From a virus, in the IMG/VR virus record IMGVR_UViG_3300036857_000619, positions 1 through 64,000 of that record: a stretch of 64,000 bases of DNA; one strand, given 5' to 3'. The notes under the pieces are model-generated. The model had not been told where the DNA came from. It saw nothing but the letters and a program-made list of their open reading frames with translations, and did not search any database. Position 1 is the first letter of the stretch, and each line of letters starts with the position of its first letter. A program made the translations under genes and the position numbers. Positions 36,689 to 44,137 of this stretch are shown here, piece after piece.

Positions 36689-36710
36689 TTGCTTGTGAAT
36701 ATGCTATAGT
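36689..36710 (+). promoter_or_regulatory. Promoter P10
   Basis: TTGCTTGTGAATATGCTATAGT: extended -10 TATAGT (36705-36710). AAAGA (36684-36688) and TCTTT (36712-36716) are inverted arms. The ATG follows 9 nt after the -10: leaderless. Confidence 0.7.
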
Positions 36711-36718
36711 TTCTTTCG

Positions 36719-37096
36719 ATGGCCAACCATACCCCACCCCATCCCGATGTCATCTTGCCGCCCCGTGGCGTGTGTGATTTCTGTTCCGACGGGTCTCCCG
36801 CGTGGGCGTACCCCGCGACGTCGTTCACCCTGCCCGGTCCCGACGGGCGCCTGTACACGTCCGCGGGCGCGTGGGCCGCGTGCGACGCGTGCTCCGCGCT
36901 CATCGAGCGCGACGATCGCCGCGCCCTGTTCGATCGCTATCTCGCCGATAAGCCCGCCCACGTCCGCCCGTTCCTGCGGCCATGGGGCACGGCGCTCCAC
37001 GAGCGTTTCTTCGCTCATCGCACCGGCCCGTGCGTGCCGACTACGCCGCAGTACGGCTTCACTCCACAACCCCAGGAAGGGCGAGCATCTCATTGA
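36719..37096 (+). CDS. Cys-rich protein, 'CDFC...GAWAACDAC' family
   Basis: 125 aa, leaderless ATG. VCDFCSDGSPAWAYPATSF, SAGAWAACDACSALIERDDR parallel the protein at 41599. Two CxxC knuckles form a probable zinc ribbon in a family with a conserved GAW.AC..C..(L/M)I..D motif. Function unknown. Confidence 0.7.
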   Translation: MANHTPPHPDVILPPRGVCDFCSDGSPAWAYPATSFTLPGPDGRLYTSAGAWAACDACSALIERDDRRALFDRYLADKPAHVRPFLRPWGTALHERFFAHRTGPCVPTTPQYGFTPQPQEGRASH

Positions 37097-37102
37097 CCGC
37101 GA

Positions 37103-37124
37103 ATAGTTGCAGAGGCGATAGAAT
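37103..37124 (+). promoter_or_regulatory. Promoter P11
   Basis: -10 TAGAAT (37119-37124) in GCGATAGAATTTCGCC; GGCGA (37114-37118) and TCGCC (37126-37130) are inverted arms around it. The GTG of the next gene begins 7 nt after the -10: leaderless. Confidence 0.6.
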
Positions 37125-37130
37125 TTCGCC

Positions 37131-37790
37131 GTGAACTGGACCCAGGACCGGCTCCAGCAGCTGGCCAATTGCTGCTGGGGCGAGGTCACGCGCTTCCTCA
37201 AGCCGGACTCGTGCGTGCTGGCCACGCGCGTGTTCGTGGACGCGCTCAACGCGCTCGGCGAACAGGGCGCCGACGGCATGGTCGCCCTGGCCATCGTCAT
37301 GAGCCCGAACGCCGCCGAGCACAGCCTCGAGCATGGCTGTAACCAGCGCATCACGGAATGCCCCGAGCGAGGCGATCGCGCCGTCGCCATCCTGGGCTGG
37401 GAGCCCAACGCGCCAGCGCGTGGCTTCACCGAAGTCTGGTCCGGGCACCTCGTGGCCGTCGTCCGCCGCCAGTGGCTGGTCGATCTGAGCCTACCCCAGG
37501 TGCATCGCCCCGAGCTCGGGCTGGTCATCGACAGCCCGCTGGTGGTCGAGCTGCCACGCGACTTCTTCAAGGGCGGCAAGAGCGCCGATCTGCACGAGGA
37601 CAGCGGTATGCGGCTGCTCTACACCGCCATGCCCAACGCCAGGGCCGACTGGCGGCAGAGTCCCGATTGGGCGTGGGGCTCGCAGGTCCGCCGCGAGCTC
37701 GGGCTCGGCACGCTGGCGCGCTTCCGGGGCCAGGACTATCACTACCCGGACTCGCTGCTGCGCATCTTCGCGTTCACGGGGAAGATCTGA
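37131..37790 (+). CDS. Transglutaminase/papain-like fold protein
   Basis: 219 aa from leaderless GTG. Candidate triad: Cys28 in PDSCVLATRVFVDALNALG (helix N-terminus), His106 in WSGHLVAVV, Asp118 in WLVDLSLPQ. This C...H...D order and the GHLVAVV...LVDLSL wording are typical of transglutaminase-like cysteine peptidase folds. The C-terminal region (RRELGLGTLARFRGQDYHYP) is extra. Activity and substrate unknown. It is followed by a coupled WGR-like gene. Confidence 0.5.
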   Translation: MNWTQDRLQQLANCCWGEVTRFLKPDSCVLATRVFVDALNALGEQGADGMVALAIVMSPNAAEHSLEHGCNQRITECPERGDRAVAILGWEPNAPARGFTEVWSGHLVAVVRRQWLVDLSLPQVHRPELGLVIDSPLVVELPRDFFKGGKSADLHEDSGMRLLYTAMPNARADWRQSPDWAWGSQVRRELGLGTLARFRGQDYHYPDSLLRIFAFTGKI

Positions 37791-38419
37791 TGGCCGAGGA
37801 CGTCGAACTCTTTCGCGTCCAGGCGATGCGCTTCAACGGCCCATCCGCCACCAAGGGCGGCTGGTCCGACAAGGTATGGGCCGGCGTCATGCTCAAGCGG
37901 GTCGGTCCGGCCACCAGCACGTTGCCACGTGGCGAAGCGTGGCGCTTCGTCCCCGTGTGGGGACCGACCGGCGGCACGCTGCAGCACAAGCCCCAGCCGT
38001 GGACAAGCGCGACCGAGGCGACCAGGCGCTACGAGGACGAGCTGCGCAAAAAACAGCTCGAGGGCTACCAGCCGATCGAATGGCGCAACACCGTCAACAT
38101 GCAGCCGTTCATCGACGACTTGCCGAGGCGCATGGCCGACCCCGTCACGAGCGGCGACACCGCGCGCAAGGCGTGGCAGACCCGCAAGAACAATGAGCCG
38201 CTGCGCACCGCCGAAGGCGAGCGGGCCGCACGCGTGCTTGGCGACGGGCCGCTGGCCAGGGACATCGACGCCGCCGCGGCCCGCGACTCGGCCGCCTTCA
38301 AAGCCGCCAACGATGCCCTGCGCGACATCCAGTTGGACGTGCCGCCCCGGCCGAAACCAGCCGAAGAGCCGCCGGCCAGGGGCATGCGCAGCGTGCGGCG
38401 CGACATGAAACTCGAATGA
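37790..38419 (+). CDS. WGR-like domain protein
   Basis: 209 aa, TGATG junction. Residues 1-100 (VELFRVQAMRFNGPSATKGG, WSDKVWAGVMLKRVG, VPVWGPTGGTLQHKPQPW, RYEDELRKKQLEGYQPIEW) follow the WGR pattern: strand, SDK.W, (V)WG..G, helix with KK..GY. The C-terminal half is helical and charged. WGR domains bind nucleic acids or polymerases; here a DNA-binding role is inferred. Confidence 0.5.
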   Translation: MAEDVELFRVQAMRFNGPSATKGGWSDKVWAGVMLKRVGPATSTLPRGEAWRFVPVWGPTGGTLQHKPQPWTSATEATRRYEDELRKKQLEGYQPIEWRNTVNMQPFIDDLPRRMADPVTSGDTARKAWQTRKNNEPLRTAEGERAARVLGDGPLARDIDAAAARDSAAFKAANDALRDIQLDVPPRPKPAEEPPARGMRSVRRDMKLE

Positions 38420-38589
38420 GCCGCGACCACATCCTGGTGCACGATCGCGACATGAGCGTGCACTGCACGATCTGCGGCGACCGCATGCGCCTGGACTTGC
38501 CGGTCCATATCGACGTGTGGCTCGCCGCCGCGCAGAAGTTCACCGAGCTGCACGCCGGCTGCGCACCCAGGACGGAGGCGACGTCATGA
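38416..38589 (+). CDS. Small Cys/His protein
   Basis: 57 aa, ATG near previous stop (ATGA). VHCTICGDRMRLDLPVHIDV and LHAGCAPRTEA: CxxC...H...H..C. Probable zinc site. Confidence 0.6.
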   Translation: MSRDHILVHDRDMSVHCTICGDRMRLDLPVHIDVWLAAAQKFTELHAGCAPRTEATS

Positions 38590-39212
38590 CGCGTCAGCCG
38601 CTGCGTGGCGTGTATGCCATCGTGCACACCGCCAGTCGCCAGGCGTACGTCGGCTGCACTGACGACATCGAGTCGCGCTGGCGCTGGCACCTGCTGCACC
38701 TGGCCGCCGGCAAACACCACAGCCCGGCGCTGCTGGCAGCCTGGACCGAGCACGGCCGCGACGCTTTCGACTTCCGCATCCTCGAGCTCGTGCTCCCCGC
38801 GCGCCCGCTGCGACCGCGCGAGGAGTTCTGGATGAAGGCGTTCGGCGGGCGGCTCTACAACGCCATGCCCGACAACCGTCACGGCCCCGAGAGCCGCGCC
38901 GCCATGAGCCGCGCCCAGCTGCTCGCCTGGGAGCGGCGCTACCTCGAGGGCCGCGACACGCTGAGTCTCGAGACGCGCCGCGAGATCGCGCGCACCACTG
39001 CGCGCTGGGCGCGCCAGCTCGTCGTTCGCGCGCAGAAGCACCTGTCCGCCATCCGCCAGGACGCCGCGGCCAACTTCCGCTCGCCCGAGGCGATCGCCAA
39101 GAACGCCGCCGCCCTGCGCGGCGTACCCAAAAGCCCGTCACATCGCGCCGCGATGCAAGCCCGACATACCAGCGGGACGTGTAAATGTCACCCGCGAAAG
39201 GACCCATCGTGA
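38586..39212 (+). CDS. GIY-YIG homing-endonuclease-like protein
   Basis: 208 aa, ATGA overlap. GVYAIVHTASRQAYVGCTDD (GIY...YIG), ESRWRWHLLHLAAGKHHSPA, LLAAWTEHGRDAFDFRILEL, then REEFWMKAFGG: the catalytic-domain order of GIY-YIG nucleases. The basic C-terminal half includes NUMOD-like segments (GPESRAAMSRAQ, SPEAIAKNAAALRGVPKSPS). A free-standing mobile-type gene inside a coupled operon. Confidence 0.75.
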   Translation: MTRQPLRGVYAIVHTASRQAYVGCTDDIESRWRWHLLHLAAGKHHSPALLAAWTEHGRDAFDFRILELVLPARPLRPREEFWMKAFGGRLYNAMPDNRHGPESRAAMSRAQLLAWERRYLEGRDTLSLETRREIARTTARWARQLVVRAQKHLSAIRQDAAANFRSPEAIAKNAAALRGVPKSPSHRAAMQARHTSGTCKCHPRKDPS

Positions 39213-39427
39213 GTACCGACGACTCGCGTATCGAGCAACGATTGGGCCGCATCGAGCAACGTCTCGACAGCGTTGACCGTGTGCTGGACCGCCATCTGGA
39301 ACTGCTCACCGAGATCTCGACGCGCATGGCGACCAGCTTCGCCCGCATCGAGGGGCGGCTGGAGCAGATCGACCAGCGCCTGGGCCGCATCGAACTCCAC
39401 TTTCAGGCCCCGGAGCAAGCAGCGTGA
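39209..39427 (+). CDS. Small heptad-repeat coiled-coil protein
   Basis: 72 aa, GTGA overlap (ATG 39185 also possible). Repeated IEQRLGRIEQRLDSVDRVLD and RIEGRLEQIDQRLGRIELHF heptads: parallel coiled coil of the kind used for oligomerisation. Confidence 0.65.
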   Translation: MSTDDSRIEQRLGRIEQRLDSVDRVLDRHLELLTEISTRMATSFARIEGRLEQIDQRLGRIELHFQAPEQAA

Positions 39428-39603
39428 CCGAGATCGAAACAACGCCTTGCGGCAATCCGAACTGTCCCTGGTACGGCGCAGACGGGACGCACTATGCGCT
39501 GGATGCGCCGTGGTGTGGCCGCTGCGCACGGCTGGGCGAGACGCTGCTGGCCATCATGCGCCACGCCTTTGCATCCGCGTGGAGTCAGGCCGATCGGTCG
39601 TGA
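39424..39603 (+). CDS. Small Cys protein
   Basis: 59 aa, GTGA overlap. PCGNPNCPWYGADG and WCGRCARLGETLL: two CxxC-like pairs, probable zinc ribbon. Confidence 0.6.
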   Translation: MTEIETTPCGNPNCPWYGADGTHYALDAPWCGRCARLGETLLAIMRHAFASAWSQADRS

Positions 39604-39884
39604 CTGACGCGCCGACCTGTCGCGACTGCGCGATCCCGATCGACCCGACCGGGGCGAGCGTGCCCACGCTGTGCCCGGAGTGCTACGCCAAACACCGCGC
39701 GCGCATCCAGACCGAGCTGCTGGCGCTGATCGAGCGCGGCACGAGCCTCGACCAGCTGCTCGACGAGCTGCGCTGGCAGCTGCTCGAGCTCGGCATGCAC
39801 CGCGAGACCGCCGACCGCTCCGTCGACCGCATGCGCGTTTCGATGCTGCTCAATCTGCCCTGGGAAGCCGTCGCCACGTCTTGA
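39600..39884 (+). CDS. Small zinc-ribbon plus helical protein
   Basis: 94 aa, GTGA overlap. TCRDCAIPIDPTGASVPTLC, PECYAKH: CxxC...CxxC ribbon, then helices (LLALIERGTSLDQLLDELRW). Unknown. Confidence 0.65.
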   Translation: MTDAPTCRDCAIPIDPTGASVPTLCPECYAKHRARIQTELLALIERGTSLDQLLDELRWQLLELGMHRETADRSVDRMRVSMLLNLPWEAVATS

Positions 39885-40474
39885 CCACCACCCCGAGCGC
39901 CCCCGACTGGCGCAAGATCGTTCCACCGCCCCGCCTGGCGCGCCGCCCGCGCGATCAGCGTGGATTCGTCATCCCCTTCTCCGTCGATGACGGGACCGAC
40001 CACCCGGACTTCCGCATCACGCAGGCCGACAAGCTGCGCGAGCTGCTCAACAAGCACCTGTGCTGGCTGTGCGGCGAGGCGCTCGACTACTGGATGTGCT
40101 TCATCGGCGGGCCGCTGTCGATCACGAATCGGAGCTTCACCGATGGCCCGATGCACGAGGCGTGCGCGGTCTACGCGCTGCGCGTGTGCCCGTTCCTGGC
40201 CAGCCCGAACGGCCGCTACACCTCGAGCGAAGACAACATCCCCGAGGGCGGCGGCTACAACCAGCTCGTCGCCGACACGCGCCCGGAGCTCTTCGGACTC
40301 GGCTTCACGCACGGCTACAAGACGGGCGTCGCGCCCAACGGCATGCTGTTCATGCGCGCCGAGTCCTGGCGCAAGGTGATCTGGTACAGCCACGCCGGCC
40401 AGGTCGTGCGCCGCCAGATCTTCGACAACGCCACCCGCACCGACCGCAAGAAACCTCGCAATCGCCACGGCTAG
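39881..40474 (+). CDS. Conserved phage protein, 'CWLCG...CPFL' family
   Basis: 197 aa, TTGA overlap. KHLCWLCGEALDYWMCFIGG, HEACAVYALRVCPFLASPNG are hallmark segments of a protein family widespread in actinophages and related phages. C-terminal GMLFMRAESWRKVIWYSHAG. Function unknown; probably metal-binding. Confidence 0.65.
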   Translation: MTTTPSAPDWRKIVPPPRLARRPRDQRGFVIPFSVDDGTDHPDFRITQADKLRELLNKHLCWLCGEALDYWMCFIGGPLSITNRSFTDGPMHEACAVYALRVCPFLASPNGRYTSSEDNIPEGGGYNQLVADTRPELFGLGFTHGYKTGVAPNGMLFMRAESWRKVIWYSHAGQVVRRQIFDNATRTDRKKPRNRHG

Positions 40475-40481
40475 ATAAGCC

Positions 40482-40497
40482 GTTGATCTGCTAGAAT
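40482..40497 (+). promoter_or_regulatory. Promoter P12
   Basis: GTTGATCTGCTAGAAT then TTCTTT: extended -10 TAGAAT (40492-40497). No clear -35. A possible leaderless ATG lies at 40509 but the better protein frame starts at GTG 40520. Confidence 0.6.
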
Positions 40498-40519
40498 TTC
40501 TTTACGAGATGTCTCCCGC

Positions 40520-40624
40520 GTGCTCGTCGAACACATCGTCTCCGCCGAGACGATTGACGACGCGCTCGTCGCAGCCCGCTTATCGCAGGGCGTCGTGACC
40601 ACCGCGGCGCGCCTTGACCCCTGA
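40520..40624 (+). CDS. 34-residue protein resembling a SNF2-helicase C-terminal tail
   Basis: GTG 40520. VEHIVSAETIDDALVAARLS and QGVVTTAA resemble the end of phage SNF2/DEAD helicases ((V)HHIVAAGTID..V..AL..K..V..A). No helicase body is upstream; a remnant or recombination scar is likely. Could be chance. Confidence 0.35.
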   Translation: MLVEHIVSAETIDDALVAARLSQGVVTTAARLDP

Positions 40625-40630
40625 GGACCC

Positions 40631-41059
40631 GTGCCAAGCTCCTACCGGAGGATTCGCTGTTTGACCCATGACATGACGCCGGGCGGCAAACGACCCGACG
40701 ACCGACACCCTGGCCCATCTCGCCAGTGGCCCGCTGACATGACACCCCCGCCCGTCGGGTATGACGAGGACGGCCCGATCCCGGCCGATCCGCGCCACAT
40801 CACCGGCCAGGTCTTCGTCCGCGAGACCGGCGCTGTCACGCTCGACGGACGCCGCCTCGTGCAGTTCGCCGGCGTGATCGCGCTCGACCAGCGCGCGCTC
40901 GAAGGCGAGCACCAGTACGTCGTGCTCGGCCGCGTCGACCCCGAGACCGACATCGTCCGCCTGAGCGTCATCTCGCGCGAGGCGGTGCACGACCGCACCG
41001 AGCTGGCGCGCGGCAAGAGCATCGACGACCTGCTCGGCGAGCCGATCTGGACGACGTAG
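40631..41059 (+). CDS. Hypothetical protein
   Basis: 142 aa from GTG 40631; only the part from about residue 37 (MTPPPVGYDEDGPIPADPRH, ITGQVFVRETGAVTLDGRRL) looks folded, so ATG 40739 is an alternative start. Beta-rich then helical. Unknown. Confidence 0.55.
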   Translation: MPSSYRRIRCLTHDMTPGGKRPDDRHPGPSRQWPADMTPPPVGYDEDGPIPADPRHITGQVFVRETGAVTLDGRRLVQFAGVIALDQRALEGEHQYVVLGRVDPETDIVRLSVISREAVHDRTELARGKSIDDLLGEPIWTT

Positions 41060-41602
41060 ATGAGCATGCAAGCCGTGCATGTCGCCAAGCGCTTCCACGG
41101 ACTCGAGTCGCCGTACTTTCAGGAGGCGCTCAAGCTGGTGCCGATGGACGACCAGCAACTGCTCGCCTGCGAACTGTGCGGCCATCAGGTCTTCGTCCAG
41201 CACAGCGCGCGGGCAATCACCGCTCCGCAAGGAGCACCCGTGTGGTGCATCCAGTGCGTGAGCGTCGATCACCCCGTGCCGGGTCTGGAGTTGGAGGCCT
41301 GTCCGTCGCCATGTGTGTTTGCGCTCGGTGCGCTGCGCGTGTGGGAGATCGAGGCCCGCACCCGCTACCGCGTCGCCGCGCATTCGGCGCACGCCGCACT
41401 CCAGGTACTGCACGAGCTGGATGAGTGCACGCCGCTCGACGAGCACATTTCTCAGGAGGTCGATGTCCAGTTCATCGCCTCCTGCTCGGTTGACGAATCG
41501 ACCATCGAGGACGTCAGCGACGAGCACGACCACGATCACCCGCTGTGGGTAAGCCACCGCGACGCCTGTTCGATCTGCCGGGGGGAAACGTCGGGCAAGT
41601 GA
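41060..41602 (+). CDS. Cys-containing hypothetical protein
   Basis: 180 aa, ATG directly after previous stop. LLACELCGHQVFVQHSARAI, VWCIQCVSVDHPVPG: CxxC...CxxC, plus CSICRGE at the end; acidic His/Asp stretch DEHDHDHP. Unknown. Confidence 0.65.
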   Translation: MSMQAVHVAKRFHGLESPYFQEALKLVPMDDQQLLACELCGHQVFVQHSARAITAPQGAPVWCIQCVSVDHPVPGLELEACPSPCVFALGALRVWEIEARTRYRVAAHSAHAALQVLHELDECTPLDEHISQEVDVQFIASCSVDESTIEDVSDEHDHDHPLWVSHRDACSICRGETSGK

Positions 41603-42030
41603 CACTCAACTGCGACTTTTGCTGTTCCGGAGCACCGAGCGCGGTGTATCTCGTCAGCGGTTTCACCACCGACACGCCGCTTATGCGCTTCGTCAACGCC
41701 GACGGCGCGTGGGGCGCGTGCGAGTTCTGCGCGAAGATGATCGACGCCGACCGCCTCGGCGATCTCGTTGATCGCGTCCTTCGCCTCGGCACGTTCCGCG
41801 AGATGATCCGCGATCCACGCTTCGTCCCAATCGTCAAGCTGCACGTGCGCCAGGTCTACGCCGAGATCCTGCGCCACCGCTCCGATGGGATCACCACCGA
41901 CGATCCGCGCGCGGTCGCCCTGGCGCACCCGGACGACAGCCCCATCGGCGTCGCGTGGCGGCACAATCGCGACGGCTCGCTGGACATCGCGCCCATCCCA
42001 CCGGCCCCGCCGCATCCGCTGCGACCATGA
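41599..42030 (+). CDS. 'CDFC...GAWGACEFC' family protein (paralog of 36719)
   Basis: 143 aa, GTGA overlap. LNCDFCCSGAPSAVYLVSGF, ADGAWGACEFCAKMIDADRL align with 36719 over the zinc ribbon. Longer C-terminal domain (VDRVLRLGTFREMI and beyond). Function unknown. Confidence 0.7.
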   Translation: MTLNCDFCCSGAPSAVYLVSGFTTDTPLMRFVNADGAWGACEFCAKMIDADRLGDLVDRVLRLGTFREMIRDPRFVPIVKLHVRQVYAEILRHRSDGITTDDPRAVALAHPDDSPIGVAWRHNRDGSLDIAPIPPAPPHPLRP

Positions 42031-42164
42031 ATCCGTCAGCAGCCACGCCCAGCCACATCTCCGGGCCCGCACACCGCGTGCGGGCTCCGCGACGTGTATC
42101 CGACCATCCGCGCAGAAACGCGCCAGAATCGCGTCTACGCGCGTTCTGGGGGCATGCGCCGTGA
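42027..42164 (+). CDS. Small basic protein
   Basis: 45 aa, ATGA overlap with the previous gene and GTGA with the next; MNPSAATPSHISGPAHRVRA then basic. Supported mainly by perfect coupling at both ends. Composition is GC-driven, so low confidence. Confidence 0.35.
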   Translation: MNPSAATPSHISGPAHRVRAPRRVSDHPRRNAPESRLRAFWGHAP

Positions 42165-42424
42165 GCCGCCAGCCACACTCGGTCCGCATGGCGCAGCAGG
42201 AGGAGCTGTTGCAGCTGCGCCTGGAGTTGGACCGCCGACTGAATCTCTACCACTCGATCGTGGTCGGCTACCTGGGCGATTCCCCGAAAGCCACGCGGGA
42301 TCGCATCGAGGAGCTGGAACGTGACGCTCGCTCCGCCTGGGACGGCTATTGCGGCGCGCTGAGCCGCGCCTGGTACGCCGAGCTTCAGCACGACCAGCAC
42401 GACGAATTGGAGTTCGAGAACTGA
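42161..42424 (+). CDS. Small helical protein
   Basis: 87 aa from GTG 42161. MAQQEELLQLRLELDRRLNL, RIEELERDARSAWDGYCGAL; helical. Unknown. Confidence 0.6.
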   Translation: MSRQPHSVRMAQQEELLQLRLELDRRLNLYHSIVVGYLGDSPKATRDRIEELERDARSAWDGYCGALSRAWYAELQHDQHDELEFEN

Positions 42425-42438
42425 TGGGAGGATCCCCC

Positions 42439-42585
42439 GTGACTGTTCGTGAGTTGCTCAAATCGCTTCTTGAGCTGGACAACCTCGATCTTGAGATCGT
42501 CGTCAGTGTCGATGTCCATCCAATCGCTCGGGTCGATACCGACTATGTGCCCGGCCGGGTCGTCATCATGACAGGGCCAATCTGA
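42439..42585 (+). CDS. Small hypothetical protein
   Basis: 48 aa, GTG 7 nt after GGGAGG. TVRELLKSLLELDNLDLEIV then VDTDYVPGRVVIMTGPI: the short 'VxELLxxL...(D)LEVVV...GxVVI' protein common in phages. Unknown. Confidence 0.6.
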   Translation: MTVRELLKSLLELDNLDLEIVVSVDVHPIARVDTDYVPGRVVIMTGPI

Positions 42586-42620
42586 GATGGGGCATTCAAT
42601 GACACGGATGGAGGAGTGAC

Positions 42621-43196
42621 GTGGCGATCGTCAGCACCGAGCCGATGTCGCGGGCCGAGTTCCGGCAACTGCTCAAGAACGATGATCGTCGCTTGGAGCT
42701 CTGGCCCGATGGACTCGTGCGCGAGAAACCACCTGTGACGCTCGGCCACAGTCGGCTGGCATCGAGACTGGTCGAATTTCTCGAGGCTGGTCTGCCGGCT
42801 CGACGAGCGGTACTCGTCGAGGCGTACGCCGATTGGGCCGATCGTCCGATGCTTCGCCCTGACGCGATGGTCTACGCACAGGACGAGTATCTGGCCATGT
42901 GGGAGCGGGTTGGCCAGGCGGGCTATGCCGACGTCCCTCCGGCCGTTGCGATCGAGATTCGTTCGCCCGATCAGAACTGGACCGAACTCGTCAACAAGTG
43001 CCGCTACTTTGTCCAGCACGGCGCCCAACGCGCACTCATCATCGACCCGCAGCAACGCGTGGTCATCCTCGTGCGCCAGGACGAGCCGGACGAAGTCGGT
43101 CTGTATATCGAGGATGATGCGCGCGCACTGGATCTCGGACCGCTCTTCGACGATCGCGACGTGCATGTCCGCGAGTTGTTCGCGCTGCTCGGGTGA
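42621..43196 (+). CDS. Uma2-family (PD-(D/E)XK-like) nuclease
   Basis: 191 aa, GTG after GGAGG. RLELWPDGLVREKPPVTLGH, RPDAMVYAQDEYLAMWERVG, PPAVAIEIRSPDQNWTELVN, KCRYFVQHGAQRALIIDPQQ match the Uma2 order (E...G...H; PD; IEIxS; K...Y...G). The PD/ExE/K set suggests an active PD-(D/E)XK fold. Uma2 genes are typical of Cyanobacteria, Chloroflexota and Deinococcota chromosomes and rare in phages; biological role unknown. Slightly less GC-biased than its neighbours, perhaps acquired. Confidence 0.85.
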   Translation: MAIVSTEPMSRAEFRQLLKNDDRRLELWPDGLVREKPPVTLGHSRLASRLVEFLEAGLPARRAVLVEAYADWADRPMLRPDAMVYAQDEYLAMWERVGQAGYADVPPAVAIEIRSPDQNWTELVNKCRYFVQHGAQRALIIDPQQRVVILVRQDEPDEVGLYIEDDARALDLGPLFDDRDVHVRELFALLG

Positions 43197-43202
43197 AAGC
43201 GA

Positions 43203-43619
43203 ATGCTGGATAGACGCGTCAACGGCCCGGCCGAGCTGGTCGAGTCGGTGCGCTTCCTGAGCGAGCACGGCGCGTACCGCGACGCGCTGGTGACCGCCAG
43301 CGTGTGGGCGCCGCGCTACGCCGGGCAGTTCTCAGCCGAGCAGCAGACCGAGCTCAACGCACTGCTCGGCCAGGCTGAGGAAGCTGCCGATGTCGAGGTC
43401 GCGCGCACCAACCGTGTCGAGCTGGACCGCACCGATCTGCAGCAGCTGGAGTGGGCGCTCGAAGAGCTGCGCCTGTTGCACGACGACCAGATCGGCCAGC
43501 ACCTGATGACGCAGCCGATACTCCGTTGCCAGTGTGCGGTCGCCAGCCGCTACCGCAAGGCGCGCGACGTCACCGATCGGCTGCGTGGCGACCTGGGGCT
43601 CCGGCCGCGCATCCTGTAG
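43203..43619 (+). CDS. Hypothetical helical protein
   Basis: 138 aa. ELVESVRFLSEHGAYRDALV, LEWALEELRLLHDDQIGQHL: helical repeats, TPR-like at the start. Unknown. Confidence 0.6.
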   Translation: MLDRRVNGPAELVESVRFLSEHGAYRDALVTASVWAPRYAGQFSAEQQTELNALLGQAEEAADVEVARTNRVELDRTDLQQLEWALEELRLLHDDQIGQHLMTQPILRCQCAVASRYRKARDVTDRLRGDLGLRPRIL

Positions 43620-43661
43620 CCCAGGCCCTACCACACCCCACCCCACCGGAAGGAGCCAACC

Positions 43662-44096
43662 GTGCCCCGCCGCAAACGCCAGGACCTGCTTCACCCGCGC
43701 GAGAACGAGATCGTCACCGCCTACCAAGCCGGCACTCCGACCAAAGACATCCTCGCCGACCTGCACATCAGCACCAACACGCTCGCGCAGGTGCGCCACA
43801 AGCACGGCCTGGGCCGACGGCGCGCCTCGCGCCCGACGCTCACCGTCGCGTCCGCGCCCGCCGAACAGTTCGCCGAGCCGGATCTCGAGCGGCTCAATGC
43901 GGGTACCGGCTTCGCCACGCCGCAGCTGCCGCCGTCGGACGGCCAGGCCCCGCCGGCGCCGCTCTGGGAGATCTCCTACGTCAGCACGACCACCGAAGGC
44001 GTGGTCGCCCCCGACATCGACACGGCATTGCGGCTGCTGCGCGAGCGCCACGGGGCGTCGATTGATATTCGCTTGGTACGCCGCGCGGAATCATGA
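43662..44096 (+). CDS. HTH (recombinase/homeodomain-like) DNA-binding protein
   Basis: 144 aa, GTG after GGAAGGAG. ENEIVTAYQAGTPTKDILAD, LHISTNTLAQVRHKHGLGRR is a Hin/homeodomain-like HTH preceded by a basic arm. A C-terminal domain follows (WEISYVSTTTEGVVAPDIDT, ALRLLRERHGASIDIRLVRR). Probable regulator at the end of the + strand block. Confidence 0.7.
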   Translation: MPRRKRQDLLHPRENEIVTAYQAGTPTKDILADLHISTNTLAQVRHKHGLGRRRASRPTLTVASAPAEQFAEPDLERLNAGTGFATPQLPPSDGQAPPAPLWEISYVSTTTEGVVAPDIDTALRLLRERHGASIDIRLVRRAES

Positions 44097-44098
44097 AT

Positions 44099-44129
44099 TT
44101 GCCTATGAACGCTTCCATCTCACTAGAAT
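44099..44129 (+). promoter_or_regulatory. Promoter P13
   Basis: TTGCCT (44099-44104), 19-nt spacer, -10 TAGAAT (44124-44129) then TTCCC. Weakest family member (lacks TG extension). The in-frame GTG 44138 lies 9 nt after the -10. Confidence 0.5.
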
Positions 44130-44137
44130 TTCCCGAC

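Noticed and set aside
37131-37790. Endolysin (NlpC/P60-like) identity
   Set aside because: The triad order is compatible, but there is no signal or cell-wall-binding domain and the location is outside the late block.
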